This document shows, piece by piece, positions 32,666 to 45,543 of a stretch of 64,000 bases of DNA (position 1 is the stretch's first letter; each line of letters opens with the position of its first letter). The position numbers were made by a program, and so were the translations under genes. This DNA comes from Ophioderma brevispina. Taxonomy: Eukaryota; Echinodermata; Ophiuroidea; Amphilepidida; Ophiodermatidae. Location of the stretch: NCBI GenBank assembly GCA_023653785.1, contig JAMKCH010001578.1, forward strand, positions 55,362 through 119,361. Direction: 5' to 3'. The notes beneath the pieces were generated by a model. The model worked only from the letters and a program-made list of their open reading frames with translations, searched no databases and was not told the origin of the DNA.

Positions 32666-35519
32666 ACGGCCTCTTTGTTTGGTTGGTTTATGTTTGAGTT
32701 AACCCTCGTCTTACCAAGCTTTGACATTTTTTTTTTTTGCGGGGGTTTACCACCCCCACTGGAGTTCCTTATAAAGCATCCGATGGCGTATAACAGTGCA
32801 TAGGTTAGTCTCTTCCATGCCTACCAAAACAAGTACCAACATACCCAGTATGGAGTAACAATGACGTCATAAAGTCACGAATCAGCAAAATTGGCATTTT
32901 CCAAGAAAATAAGCGAAAAATCCATGCCATTTTGCGCTCTAAAGTAGAATATCGGATTGTCATGCGGTTTTCAGCTCAAAACAAGGGCAAGTGACTATTA
33001 TAGTTCTATTACAAAAACATAGAGGTTTTAGAGCCATACTGTGCAGAATATTTTTTAAAATGTACCATTCAAGATTCTTCGGATGGCAGCCACCCCTCTT
33101 ACCCTTCGACTTCGATGGCATATCCTAAACTGGCTAGTACTTCACATTTTTTCGCGCTTAAATGACGGAAAAGAGTACCAGAAGCTTTTTACAAAAGCTT
33201 GGCATTTTAAACGCGCAGAGGATTTATCATATTAAATATATACGTATATACTAAAATGGCTGAAAATACCGACACTAAGACGTACCAAACTTTTCACTAA
33301 GAAACCCCGGGCTGAAAATGATCTACCCGTTATAACTTTTCGCTTATTGCTTAGCCATAGGTGCTTTACTCTGAGAAACAAGACTATTTAAAACACACCG
33401 GGCCTAATGCGGGGGGGGGGGGGCAAGTAACAGGCAAAAAGATTAAATGATTGAAACTTTGGTATAAATTAATAGTTTTAAGTTTTCTATTCAGTGGTGC
33501 CAAAAATACCAAAGTCAATTCCCATAGGTTTACTTCTGTTAAGTCATATGGAACGTACACCCTCGCAAAAAGTATATTAGTGGTTAGTTCATACAAGTTT
33601 AACGGAGTTCTTTGGTTTGCTTTTGCTTTTGTATGTTCGTTATTGTCTCTGTTCTGGGATTTTTGCCTAAAGGACATAAGCATTGAAAGTGCCTAAGGTG
33701 TGTTCACTCACGTTGGTACCTAAAGGGTCCCAAGAGACAAACTTTGAGGGGTTCATAAGACAAGGCCAAAGTGCAGTATAAATGAGTTCGGGTGGGTTCC
33801 GGGCAAACATTGCTTTCGAAATGCGTCAAAATAGCTCAAAAATGGAACAAGAGTCGTCACGACCATGTTTTGTTTTAGGCTCTCTTTCCCGGTCAAAGAT
33901 CTCTGGGGTGGCAACATCCCCCCACCCACCCACCGTTGTTACGCTAATGCACGTAAGTTCAATAATATGAGAGGAAAACATTATAACTAATCAACATTGA
34001 TATGATGAGTAACTTTAATCCTATCAAAAATTTACACACCGAAAGTATGGACAGTTTCACTCCAATATTACCCCCAACTTTGATGCCTACTCTACCCCCA
34101 AGGTATGGATCATTGTTTTAGCTTAAATTCTGTGCAGTGTTATGAAGAAGAATGGAATATCTGCGATCAAAAAAAAACCCCCAACCTTTACAATATAGTT
34201 AAGCATTTAATTACTGGGAGAAAATAAGTCAGAGGTGTAGTCACATGGATAGATGGTATATCTCATTTGGTAGAGTCACTCAACCCCCCCCCGGTGATCT
34301 ACATTACTATAGAATTTTATATGAACCTAAAAAAAATGGTCAACGACCATAAATTATGATAGGTAATCAATTTCGTCCAAACTTGCCCTTTTATGGTAAG
34401 GATTGAACTCTCCTCCACAAATATTTGCAGTTTCAAGACTGCCGTGATGTGTTTTAGTGTTTTTATTTATTTTTTAAAAATTACCTATTTTTTTTTTTTT
34501 ATTTTTACAATAATAATTTTCACAGGATTTTTAAATGGAAGTGCTTTTAAGCTGAAACTCCAGGGATGTGGTATATAACAAAATACCTAAAATCTCAGTT
34601 AGCTTTTTTTTGAATCAAGTGTTTAATTTTTTAGAAAATTATTGTAGGAAAATAATTAGAAAAAATTAAAACCACCTATTATTTAAAATAGAAACACTCA
34701 ATCTGCCAAAATCTAACGTGAGAATTTCTAAATTGATTTCCTTCATATGACACCTTATTCCACCAAGGGAGTTGTAGTTTCTTCTAGGAACAATTATGAA
34801 AAGTGGATTACTTCGTATTTATAGAAATACTTCAACAAAAAAGTGTGGTTGCGGGACCACCTGTCCTTTGCTTTGATGACACACAGCAAAATAAAAATGT
34901 ATGGATTTTTGAATTTCTTTAACCATTAAAAATAAACACCAATCTTATAACTCATCAATTCCTTGAGAAATAATTGAAATAAAATGTTAGTTTTTCACAA
35001 ATTGCCCCATTTGGTCATTTTCTATACTGCAAAATCAGCCCCTGCTACAAAGTCTATGGGATTGCGAAACCACATTATGTTGACATAACTAAAAACGCTT
35101 TTTGAAAAAATTAAAATGGGCACACGTTTCTTTCACCATTACCACATTTCATGAGAATTTCAACAGATCTGGGCATGGGGGGAAAAAAAAGCCGTAGACG
35201 ATAATCCTCCTTACTAAGCTAATAAATTATAATAGCCAACTCAAAAAGATGGTGATAAAAATATAGATTTTACCTATGGAATTTTTAAAAGCAATTTTAA
35301 GAAAAAGGTCAGATGGAAAACAAAATACAAACTGACGAGAATGGAAATTTGATGCAGATCCATCTTTAGGTGCACTCGACCCTCTCATAATTTAAAATTC
35401 CTTTAATTTTCTAAAAAGTAATCACGTTTTTATCAGGATAATAAACGGATCTTTTGAATTTCTGAAGTGTTCCTCCAAAACTCAGGGTGGCTGTTACTCG
35501 AGATGGTATTATAATGGTC
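32666..35519. other. AT-rich spacer with homopolymers
   Basis: Includes a 14-base G run near 33410, poly-T near 34488 and CCCACCCACC near 33920. No supported gene. It could conceal further exons of the minus-strand SLC20 relic, but none was recognised. Confidence 0.45.
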
Positions 35520-35529
35520 CAGTATGGTA

Positions 35530-35733
35530 TTTGTGCATTTTTGTTTTGTTTTTTTTTTGTTTGGTTTTTTGTGTTTGGTTTTGTGAGGGTGTTTGTTTGT
35601 TTTGTTTTTTTTGTGTTAAGTATGTTTTTTGTTCTTGTTGTTGGTTCGACTGGTTTTTTTTGTTTGTGTTGAGTCCCCCGACCACCCCGCACCCCCCCCC
35701 CCCCCACCACCCACCCCCCACCCCCCCCTTTTT
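35530..35733. repeat. G/T-rich low-complexity tract followed by a poly-C/CCCACC tract
   Basis: About 140 bp of tgttttttt/gtttgg words on the plus strand, then about 60 bp of CCCCACC. The overlapping open frames on both strands (up to 139 codons) are compositional artefacts. Confidence 0.85.
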
Positions 35734-35787
35734 CATCCCAAATCATCTACTGGCTTATTGGTTAATGAATTGTATAACAGTACTAAC

Positions 35788-35911
35788 CAATTTGACTATT
35801 TCTCTATCACTCCCTTTCCACCATACCACTACCAAATGGGTAGCCGGGGTAGCTCCCACAATGCTATGTGTTGCAGAGACTGGTAACTTGAGTGCTGTGG
35901 CTATGAAGAGC
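35788..35911 (-). pseudogene. SLC20-like (PiT) phosphate transporter, internal exon
   Basis: The minus-strand frame reads LFIATALKLPVSATHSIVGA, then T-PATHLVVVW and EIVKL. The L-x-LPVSxTHxIVGA motif is characteristic of SLC20 sodium-phosphate symporters, lying after the first PD001131-type repeat; the usual glycine before THS is alanine here. The donor TTG/GTTAGT ends the exon in phase 0. The start at 35911 assumes acceptor gccatag. The bases before it (tgtgccata) would code Cys-Ala-Ile and then Trp-Leu if one base were present, suggesting a one-base deletion and an earlier true acceptor. It lies 10 kb downstream of the other SLC20 exon with a foldback element between. Probably decayed; assembly error is the alternative. 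Confidence 0.65.
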
Positions 35912-36575
35912 CTATGGCACAACATGCAAAGAGATAGAACAATTCTGTAATAAGATGTATTCATTATCAGGGCTGGTGCAACCTATGCGCAAGGTGGCAG
36001 CGATCGCCGTACCCTTTTTTTAGCACAATAGTGATATTTTTATCAGATCGGTCTTACACTCTAAAATACAACATTTAATTTTAGAAATTTATTAAACTGA
36101 TAAAAGTCCATCCATGGTGACACATAACCAGTACAGTAAATAAGGCTAACAGGAAACTAATTTTCTGTTGCGGGACGGGAATGGGGCTACGTATAGGGAT
36201 TTTATGACTGGCAACTCAATCGTATTTCACTATACAATCAACCATGTTATTTTTACTACATTTTTAAAAGTGTACAATTTCAAAATGCCGATGTTGTCCT
36301 CTCATTGCAGCCGCAATAATGATTCAAAAGATTTGTAATGGAATGATTACTGCTCGGGGGTATTCCGGGTACTTACGTGACGCAAATACCGTGTCATATT
36401 CAGCCTTCTGGTATTTGTAAAATCCTTGTTTTTCATCCACGTTTGGTGTAGAAATAATGGAAAGTTTTTCCAACTTTTTAAAACAAGCTGTAGTGGGGGA
36501 GCAAATGTAGTTCCGTGGAATTTCAATGATTAGAAGGTGCCACCTATTTAGATGCATTGTCTACACCCCTGGCAT

Positions 36576-37400
36576 CAAGAAAAATCCATGTTTCCAACAT
36601 GGAAGTGCGACAGAGGGCCGCCATCTTGATTTCAAAATGGCCGCCATTTTCACAATATTTGCCCCCATATCTTCAGCTACGGAGCAACATACAAGACTCA
36701 AAATGGTGGTAAAACCATGTTATAATACCAAGGATTCCATAAAAGCAATTTTCTGTTTCTGAGTTGCAAATACTTTTGTTATGGTAGCCATCTTGACTTT
36801 CAAAATGGCCCTGCCATTTTTCATTATATATATAGTCTCTATCTCAGCCTTGTGACACATGCAATACTAAAATACTGGCAATACCATGTTGTGAACTAAG
36901 ATTTATAAATAATACTTACCTATGTTGAAAATTCTTTGGGTATGGCAGCCATCTTGGATTCAAATGGCTCCATTTTCATTATATTTTGATTATAGGCTCG
37001 GCTTTGAGGCAAATACAGACGAAAAATGGTGGCATACCCATGTTTATGTGATATTATGGGTTATAAAAACACTGCCTAAGTGTAAATATGGTTATGCAGC
37101 CCATCTGGGAATTTTCAAAAATGGCTGCCATTTTATAGCTCAGCTATGGAGGCAACATACAAGGCTAAATGGTGGCAAGACCCATGATTGTGACTCCTAA
37201 GGATTATAAAAAACAAAACAATTGCCTAGTTTATAAGTACTTGTTTATGGCGCCATCTTGGACTTTTGAATACACTTAATGCTATAATTTGCCATCGAAA
37301 AGCAAAAAACCAGGCGCCATCTTGAGTTTTAAAATGGCCAACGTTTTTAAATATGTTACCCACTTAACAGGTTAAAACAGTGCAATAACTCACATTGTTG
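36576..37400. repeat. Left arm tandem repeats with AAGATGGC/GCCATCTTG motifs
   Basis: CCATCTTG or near variants recur at about 36620, 36789, 36949, 37103, 37253 and 37316, each usually followed by AAAATGGC-GCCATTTT. The pair reads GCCGCCATCTTG and AAAATGGCCGCC in the outermost unit. These words match the YY1 core (CCAT within AAGATGGCGGC). Regulatory activity is inference. Confidence 0.75.
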
Positions 37401-38636
37401 ATACACAAATTTGATTATGGGAAATTTTGATTGCAAATGGAACAATTCGATATCATATGCTCACCTACTCAACGTGCACTGAGAATGCATCTAGCTAGAT
37501 TTATTATGTATAATTAAGTTGTGACACGATGACTTCATCTCACCTTGATACATCATCATTGTCACCTGTAGCACTAAGACGCATCATCACAACAGGGCGG
37601 ACAGATCTGTTACTGGCCGGGAAATTGGAAGAAAAGTGGCCTAGAAGTGACTTATTGACCTACAGAATCCTGTTTTACCATCTCCTGGCCAATTGGGAGT
37701 ATTTTTTTTGGGTCCCAAGCGGCCCCAAAACCAAGCGGCCCATAAGGATCCGTCGCTTATAGTCGCAAGCTCTCCTCTTAACTCCCCAAATTTCTTTACA
37801 AGTCCATTCCGTTTGCACCTGCAATGCTGAGTGGAACAAGTTTGACATCTGCAGCTTGAGACAAATGATGCCATTACGGTATTTTCTCCTGAACAACTAT
37901 ATTGTTTTCATTTCTTGGACTTTTTGTCCCGTCTCCAGAAATAACAATATCCCCGAAAGATGGAAACCACCGACGAACCTTGTTACTCGAAGATGAGATG
38001 GAAACATCTGCTTGCTGCCGACTGTGGAAGAAGACTGGATGACTTGATACTATCTTAGACGACACCAGCAATATTCGCAGTGGCTAAAGATCTTCACCGC
38101 TCTATCATACCACTCGCCTTGTAACACTGCTGCCACGAAGGTACGCTTTCTTATCTCAACCATGACAATACTAGGAGTTTTGTGATTATAACATCATACA
38201 ACCAGAGATCAACTGATGAGACCCAAGTGGATTACTTCGACACCATTGCTTCATTTACTTCTGGCCCTAACTCCTACTGCTTTTCTCATACACTAATCAC
38301 CAAATGGTCCACACTTGCAAGATATGAAAAAACTGCAAATAATCAGAGTCTTCCTACGGTTCTGGACTCGACAGAGGGAAAGAGAGGAGAGGGAGAGGCT
38401 TGCCGTCTTACCTCTTCAAACGTCCCATCATCGAAATATGTCCCAAGAATGAAGAACACAACTTTGTTTGCAAACTGTGACCATTAGGGGATATGAAGTG
38501 CACGTTTCTTCACATCAAATGCCGGGGTACATGTAAGGACTCCTTTCCTTCAACTTCAATAATGCCCTACGCCAAAAGCATTAAAATATGGCTCTACATC
38601 ACATTCAACAAATGGGCCTATTTAAGTTAAAGGTTC
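37401..38636. other. Foldback interior, left part
   Basis: Sequence with a more even base composition than its surroundings. Plus-strand frames at 37529-37762 and 38182-38487 (101 codons) do not match any family I recognise and show no DDE or zinc-finger pattern. It could be the eroded coding part of the element or captured host sequence. Confidence 0.35.
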
Positions 38637-38962
38637 TTGTCCCATTTATTTGTATTGTGTTCGCCTACTTGATATGAGATCCGGCCCTTGCACATACACC
38701 CCATCAAGTACCGTGGGACACAACTTGCGGTTGTAATTGGGTAACGCAATAACTGCATGTTGCAAAGCCCTATTCACTACTGTGGCTAAATTGATGTTAC
38801 CACTAAAACGGCGGTTTGTTTTATAATCTTGGGAATGAAATGATTTGAGGGCTCAATTTAGGACGCAATGAGAAAAATCGGCCTTTCATCTTATAATCAA
38901 AACCGACACTACCTCTTGGTAATCAGTGGGGGTCCCTAACACGATCGACCGGGCACCTTTAA
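38637..38962. mobile_element. TTAA-flanked MITE, copy E (diverged)
   Basis: Bounded by TTAA at 38637-38640 and 38959-38962. The ends share only TTAAAGGT at the left. The right end (reverse complement TTAAAGGTGCCCGGTCGATC) resembles that of copy C (ACGATCG near the terminus). The interior word tgttgcaaagccctattc is also in copy C. Probably an old copy with a decayed left end. Confidence 0.6.
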
Positions 38963-40289
38963 TGATCACCTTATCTTCCAACTGGAGATTTGTTTAATGT
39001 GTGTCCCACTTTGTTACTTCTACCTCCTACCTCCTCGTCCAATTATTTTTATTACCAATATCACTGCATAATTTATCTATATTAACATCTATAACAGCCT
39101 CTTACACCACACACATCATTCAATCTATTATCATATACATGCTAAACATCCAACCTCTCGAGTCATCTGATCAGACTCTAGATTTCCTTGTTTGGAAACA
39201 CATTGTCCCAATTATATCATTTTCTTTTCTCTATTCTCAACCTTATCCCAACTTCTCCGTCTTTAACAGACGATCACCTCATATTTCTTTTTCTTCCTTT
39301 CTTTCTTTCTTCCTTTATGCAGTATTTTAGGTTCTCCACACCACTTTATTTATATTGTGACTTTAACTTTTCTGTGTATTTGCAAATTCCATTTTTCAAA
39401 AAACTCTATTAAATTTTCACACATTTTTCCTGCTGAACCTGTTCACCAATCTCTGGCAATTTCATGCATTCTATAATATTATTTGATTTCGCTTAGATCA
39501 GATATTGTCGCTCACCATACTCTTCAAGCACCAATCTAATGCTCACCAGTTACACTTACCTGTTACTAACTGAATAGGCCCATTTTGTTCTATCATAAAA
39601 CACATTGATCATGTCAGGATCCCACGCGGTGTTTTGGACACTTCATATTCATACTATCCAACATCACTTGCAAATGCATAGTTACCACACACACATTGGC
39701 ACAAGGTGCACTCATTGTGGTTTTTCTTACTGAGTTCACCCAGGATCTTACCTATGTTGTAATATCTTTGTGTACACTTTATATGGGCCTAATAATGGTC
39801 GATTTCATGATTTTCAGTGCTTTTCACATCTTCTACTCATACATATTTCACCAATATTTAAACTTTCTGAGATATTATCCACACAGCTTCCCCTCGGCAA
39901 TCAATACTACAAACCAGACTACAAACTGAGATAATTCTTTTCTGCTTTATTCTCTCTCCTCTTAAAATTAATAAGCCTCAATCGCCTTTACCATATTTAT
40001 CATCTTTCTTAGAGAGGACTTAACAACCACAGTAAATTACACCTTACCATTCGTCCATGCTATTTTAATTATAGTACATTTTATGGTGGCAAATACTGTC
40101 AAATTTATCTCTCTCTCCTCCGCAATTTTGCAGTTGTTTTCACCACAATAATATAATAAGGACTATTTCTGCTCACGATCTTTTCATTGATTGCTTTTTG
40201 CCAAGCTCTTTACACAACTGGAATTTATAGTCCTTACTTTCATTACCATCCATTTATTCTTTTTCACTTATTTCAATTTTAAGGGGAAA
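38963..40289. repeat. G-poor, strand-asymmetric pyrimidine-rich stretch
   Basis: For about 1.3 kb the plus strand is dominated by T, C and A with very little G (tctacctcctacctcc, ttcttcctttctttcttcc). Hydrophobic frames such as 39001-39330 follow from this composition and are not supported as genes. The asymmetry is confined to the foldback interior. Confidence 0.6.
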
Positions 40290-41093
40290 TCTACCTTACT
40301 GTCTTTTGGTAATTGTTGAATACATACCTTTTTACTACTTTTACTGCCATAAAACCAATTATTATACCAAAGAACATAGTGTTTATGGAATCCTTGGTAT
40401 CATAAACATGGGTTTTGCCATTGTGTATAGCTATTTTGTCTTCATATGTTGGTTTGCAAACCGAGATCAAAATATAATGAAAATGTCAGCCATTTGAACC
40501 AAGAGGGCTTGCCTAACCAAAGTACTTACAACTTGGGCAATTGTTTTTTTATTATTATAATCCTAATTGTCAAAAAGCATTGGTATTGCTACCCTTTTAG
40601 TTAGTTTTTATTTTTATTTTAATTTATTTATTTTTATTAAGTTGACTCGCAAAACGCAGATATAGATCAAATATTCTGAAAATGGCAGCCATTTTGGAGA
40701 ATCCAAGATGGCGCCATCCACCAAAGTACTCACCTAACTCGACAGTGTTTTTTATAAAATCATGTAATCACAAACGTGGTTTGCTTACCATTTTAGCTTG
40801 TTAATGTTGCTCGCAAGCCCAGATATAGACAAAACATAATGAAAATGGCAGCCATTTTTGAAATTCAGATGGCCGCATAACCAAGTTACTTACACGTAGT
40901 GGCAAAAGTGTTTTATGAATCCCTAGTACATCACAAACGTGGGAATTGCCGCCATTTTTAGCCTTGTATGTTGCTCCAAAGCTGAATTAGGGGGAAATGT
41001 GTAATTAAAATTTAATGAAAATGGCACCATTTTGAAAGTCAAGATGGCTGCCTTCTGTCGCACTTCCAAAAATTGGCAACAAGGATTTTCTTG
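40290..41093. repeat. Right arm of the foldback element (inverted tandem units)
   Basis: Inverted counterparts of the left-arm units, with 'gaaaatggcagccatttt', 'caagatggc', 'taagtactt/agtacttac' and 'atcacaaacgtggg'. They end in tctgtcgcacttcc and ggattttcttg, the inverse of the left terminus. Confidence 0.8.
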
Positions 41094-42208
41094 TTCCGTG
41101 AACTGTCTTAGAACAGTCCTAGGTCATGTGGCAACCTTCAATCATTAAATTCACGGGACGTTATTTTGGTCAATTTGGCCCCCCCCCCCCCCACTACTGG
41201 GGAAAATTAGTCCAATTTCATTAATCTGATACCAAAATGGTCTAAAATTGGGGAACATTAATCAAATTCATCAAACTAAAGCCAAATTTTTCCAATTTGG
41301 CTAAAAAGGTCAATATTTCTTGGGAAAAAATGGAAAAAACTATGGCCAAAATTTGAATTCTGGTTTAGCATGGGTCTTTTTTTTCAGCAAAAAACCGCCA
41401 AAACTTGGTATTTATACATGTGCTATTGCCTGACTCTCATAGATACATCACAAGTCAAAACTTGAGACCCTCGCATTTGCTTGCGGCCTGCAATAGTTGT
41501 GGATTCAACCACTGTGCCTAGGCGTTTTCAAAAAGGTTGAACACCCCTGATATGTACATGCTGCTTCCATGCCAGCTCCTGTAGTTAGATACACTACATA
41601 AATGCTGAGCCGCTCACAAATATGGCTGGCAACCAAACGCTGTACAGTATAAAATCCACAAAGTATATTTGAACGAATCAAATCCAAATCATGGTCATCT
41701 TAATAGCTGCATGTAGGGTATATGGTTCATATAATACCGTACTACAAATATCACATGAGAGCTATTCTGCAGACTATTGGGAATAATAAGAGTAATACAG
41801 TGAATATAGTACTGAATACAGCAGAAGTATTATGAATGCACATCCTATCTGATTAGACAGCATTGAATGGCTATCACATTTGAGGGTTTAATCCAAGAGA
41901 AGATACCAGTAGCTTCCCACAATGCTTGCTTCTAATGGAGGTTTTTGTACAGGTACTGATGTGAATCATTAATGATGATACATGGCTAAAGTCTCATCTC
42001 TTTGCATTTTAAGAATGTTTCTTCTCTAACAATTCACATGGCTGCTTATACAACAAGGCGTTCTCAAACCACAAGTGTCTCGCCTGCTTTCGCGCTGAAT
42101 TGTAAGACAAAAAGCATCACACCTGAGTGCACCGTGCGAGTGCCATGGTGTCCCCAAAATTGTGCAAGCAGATAAACCAATTTCTAACTAGTTTTACTTT
42201 CCCACTTT
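41094..42208. other. Spacer, nothing recognised
   Basis: Contains a C run near 41178 followed by 'aattggggaacatta' type low-complexity sequence. No gene supported. Confidence 0.5.
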
Positions 42209-42890
42209 TCATTTGACACCACCTAGGGGTCCCCAACATTTCCATTGTGGAGATATTAATCTTGCAAGTTGAAATTCCTCCCCCATCGAGCATAAGTCAG
42301 AGATGTTTAGGATTAGCAGCACCCCTGGTTTTGCATTTAAGTATTCTTTACTTTTTACTTCCTGCTCTTTTTTCATTTGACACCACCCAGGTGTCACAAG
42401 CATTTTTCCTTGTGGAGATATTAATCATGAGAATCCTCAACAAGAGCATAACTAAGAGCTTTAGGAGTAGCCCCCGGGTTTGCAATTTTGATATTATTCT
42501 ATACCTCTCACTTCTTCATTGACACCACCTAGGGGTCACAACATTTTCCGTTGTTGGAGATATTAATCTTGAAAAGTCCACTCCACATGAGCACAAGTAG
42601 AGACGTTTAGGAGTAGCAGCACAACCCGAGTTTGCCATTATAGATTTCTATACTTGTTCTCACTCTTTCCTTTGATACCACCATAGAGGTCACAACATCT
42701 TCCGTTTGGGAGATATTAATCTTGAAATGTCCCAACTAATCATAACCAGAGATGGTTATGAGTAGCACCCCCGGTTGCCTTTATTGTATTCTTATTTCCT
42801 GCTCTTTTCATTTGACACCACCCCCGGAACGAGGGTCACAAACACTTTTCCATGTAGAGATTTAATCATTTGGAAAAGTCCTGCAAAAAT
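42209..42890. repeat. ~150-bp tandem repeat, about 4.5 copies
   Basis: Units begin 'tcatttgacaccacc' near 42209, 42373, 42517, 42669 and 42809 (spacing 140-164). They continue with 'ggggtcacaacatttttccg', 'tgtggagatattaatcttg', 'gagcataa..agagatgttta' and 'agcagcacccc..gttt'. Copies are moderately diverged. Confidence 0.88.
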
Positions 42891-43429
42891 CCCTAATTCA
42901 CTAAATGTTTATAAAATATAAATTTATTCAATTTTGGCAACACAATTTTTGAAAAAATCCTGTGACCAAATTTTAAATTTAGTCGCCTACGTGGTCCAGA
43001 AAGCGGTGAAATGCACAATTTTGCGTATTTGCACTTTTTCCAAGAGGTAAACATTCTGGCAAACCCAAAAGACTGACCCAGAACTAGAAAATCATTTCAT
43101 GAAAACATGGGCACTGATCTAGCTATATTGATGTTACACCTGTGTTGTGGGTAAACTTCCCCCTTTTGATAAGTCTTCTTGTTTTGTACACCTGTTTTTG
43201 TACACCACCGAAAGCACACACACCATCTAATGCCATAAACACATCCTAACCTAATTTATTTAAGGTAACAAACTCCTGAATCAGATTCTTTTTGAGGTTC
43301 GATTTCACACGGACCATTGACAACCTGAGAAAATTTGGTTTGAAATGGACCAAGCATTTACATTAGTGCAATTTTAAATATCAAAGCAATTCCCCTTTTA
43401 AGTGGCCGACATCATTTTGACCACATATG

Positions 43430-44530
43430 ATTCACACAAACGAAGGTTACCATATAGTAGTCCTCATTAGCGAAGGAAATTTTGCATATCCAATTACCAT
43501 TAACGATACAAGCATTACGCCATATTTAATAGATCATTGCATCAAACATGCCCCTTTTAATTGTCCAACTGCACTTTGACCCAATTATGATTTCACCCAA
43601 AAGATGCATGGCATAGGATTCTTTCATGGCATCGATGGAATTTTGCCTATCCGATGTACGGTATCATAAGATACAGCAGTATTACGCCTATTTAATTACC
43701 TCATTTGCATACCTAAGGCCGCATGTATCACAAACGTTCAAATTGCAAAAAGATGCGCACCATGATAGGCTTTCATTCAGTGAAGGACTTTTCCGTATCC
43801 AATTTTCACCGTTTCCAAAAATTAAAAATAGGCCAATTTTACGCTGTTTTTTGCATATAATTAGCTCATATTGCATACTTAATTTGCCCGAAATCCGCCC
43901 GAAATCTAATCAGTTCGAGAACTCTCCATCCCCCTCGGTCCATCCACCAAGTTACCCTTACATCATCGCCTTACGGAACTCCAGACAAACGGACGGACAC
44001 AAGGCCTTGTCTGGAAAATTTTTCGTTAATTTATGCAAATTAGATACTTTAAAACCTATATGATTGCTCAAGTTAGAAATCGAAAAATCAAATCAGATTT
44101 TTTGCATGTATGTAACAAGTACAGGTTCCTAACATATCCTACAAATGATACGACTGCAAACAACCTAATAAGGACAGAATCGGAAATTTTTAGTCATTAC
44201 TGTCCGGTCGACAATACTGCAACACGTAATTGAATGGGGATCGTATCTTGGAACACGTGCCGTTTTCTCTTCTTCCCCTTTCTTCTTTTCTGTCAATTCT
44301 TCAGTTGAAAAGGTAACTTATGAGATTCTACAGACTTATCCTTCACTTCAAGCTATTCCTGCAAATTCAGATATTTTTCAAATCGCTGATAGTGTCTTTA
44401 AATTTGCATATTTACGCCCAAAATCTAATCAGGTCGAGAACTCGGGACCCCCGCTTCTTCCTCGCACCAAGTACAATCATCATAGCCCCTTACGAACCCA
44501 GATAAATCGTACCAGCCCGTGAACACGGAC
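43430..44530. repeat. Dispersed repeat with ~170-bp internal units (copies 1 and 2)
   Basis: Recurring words: 'gaagga.ttttgc.tatccaat', 'gatacagca.tta', 'ttcaaattgcaaaaag', 'taatttgccc.aaat.cgcc', 'ggtcgagaac', 'cttccaccaagt', 'ccttacggaact' and 'acggacggacacaaggcc'. A second, partial copy of the 3' portion occurs at 44310-44530, and a third at 57140-58010. A 145-codon frame at 43626-44063 is inside the repeat. The class is unknown; no RT or transposase motif. Confidence 0.7.
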
Positions 44531-45501
44531 GTCAGGGCAGGCGACGCAGCATGACAGAACGATGACAGCACCGACAACAGAAAAGTGATTACTAAGTCTC
44601 TGGCCCCTGAACCAAAGTTCAGGCGAGACCAAATCTCTATTGGAAGGCAATGCATTGTGGAAGCTACTGATATCTTCTCTTGTTTTGATGGAGTACCATC
44701 ATTGGTTAAATTTTAAACTTATCCTTCAGACTGATTACAATTATCAGTTAATGTTATGGCCTGAAAAATGGTTTGCCGTAACGAAACAAAATTGCACATG
44801 CGTACTTAAGATGGCCCCAATGGTTTCACAACACTATATTTTCCCATTCGTTCCTGTCCAATTGGGCGAGATGAAACGTCATTTGCTCCTCACTGACACC
44901 TCCAGACCTTAATGCTAACGTTCTGCTTGAAGATCTCATATCTCCTACCCATCCATCAACTTAGGGTAGTTTATCGCCCCAAATTTTTCGAGCTACTGGA
45001 CCCGGAAGACTAGCATCACCGTGGACCCCCGTAGTCACACACTTTTTCAGGTCAGAGTTCCATGTAAGAATACGTTAAAATTGGTTTGTCGGATCTACAT
45101 AACATATCATGACAACCTTTTGATATTCCTTCAGATTTTATATTTAATATTGATAGCACCATTATGTGCAACCCAATCTCGCCATTTCTCTCATTTTTTA
45201 GTGTATACTTAGCGAGGGCACCAAAAAAAAAAAAACAAACTCATTTGCAGTGGGGGCTGCTTACCTGTTTTCTCATGTTATTTACTGGTGGTGAATCCCA
45301 TACAATTGTGGTATAAACGCATTTTATTGAAGCTGACAAATGTTAACACGACCTGATCAAAAGATTACGGTTCATGAGCATGGGTTCATAACAATGCACG
45401 TTGATTAGTTTCATTGACTCTTCATTTAGTCATAGAGTACAGTTGCGACCGACCGGGTGGGGGGGTGTGGGGGTGGGGGGGGGGTTGGACCACCCTGTTT
45501 T

Positions 45502-45543
<42 letters not shown>

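Larger units (their letters stand above)
36576..41093. mobile_element. Foldback-type element with tandem-repeat arms
   Basis: The left arm (about 36576-37400) and right arm (about 40290-41093) are inverted relative to each other. The outer termini are CAAGAAAAATCC and, 10-15 bp further in, GGAAGTGCGACAGA; the right end carries both inverted. Each arm consists of about 4-6 tandem units of roughly 150-185 bp with the recurring order 'gccatcttg..ttcaaaatgg', 'ccattttcattat', 'gcaacatacaaggct', 'aaatggtgg', 'acccatg.ttgtga' and 'taagt.acttg'. Between the arms lies about 2.9 kb with no recognisable transposase, including a TTAA MITE (38637-38962) and a G-poor stretch. Long TIRs made of tandem repeats are the hallmark of foldback elements. 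No clear target duplication was seen. Confidence 0.8.

Noticed and set aside
35411..35950. Overlapping G/V-, F/V- and P-rich frames on both strands
   Set aside because: They are read-outs of a GT-rich/C-rich low-complexity tract.
38182..38487. Transposase of the foldback element (101-codon frame)
   Set aside because: No catalytic triad, zinc finger or other transposase feature can be seen.
39001..39412. Hydrophobic, membrane-protein-like frames
   Set aside because: They follow from the T/C-rich composition of the G-poor segment; no conserved motif and no splice evidence.
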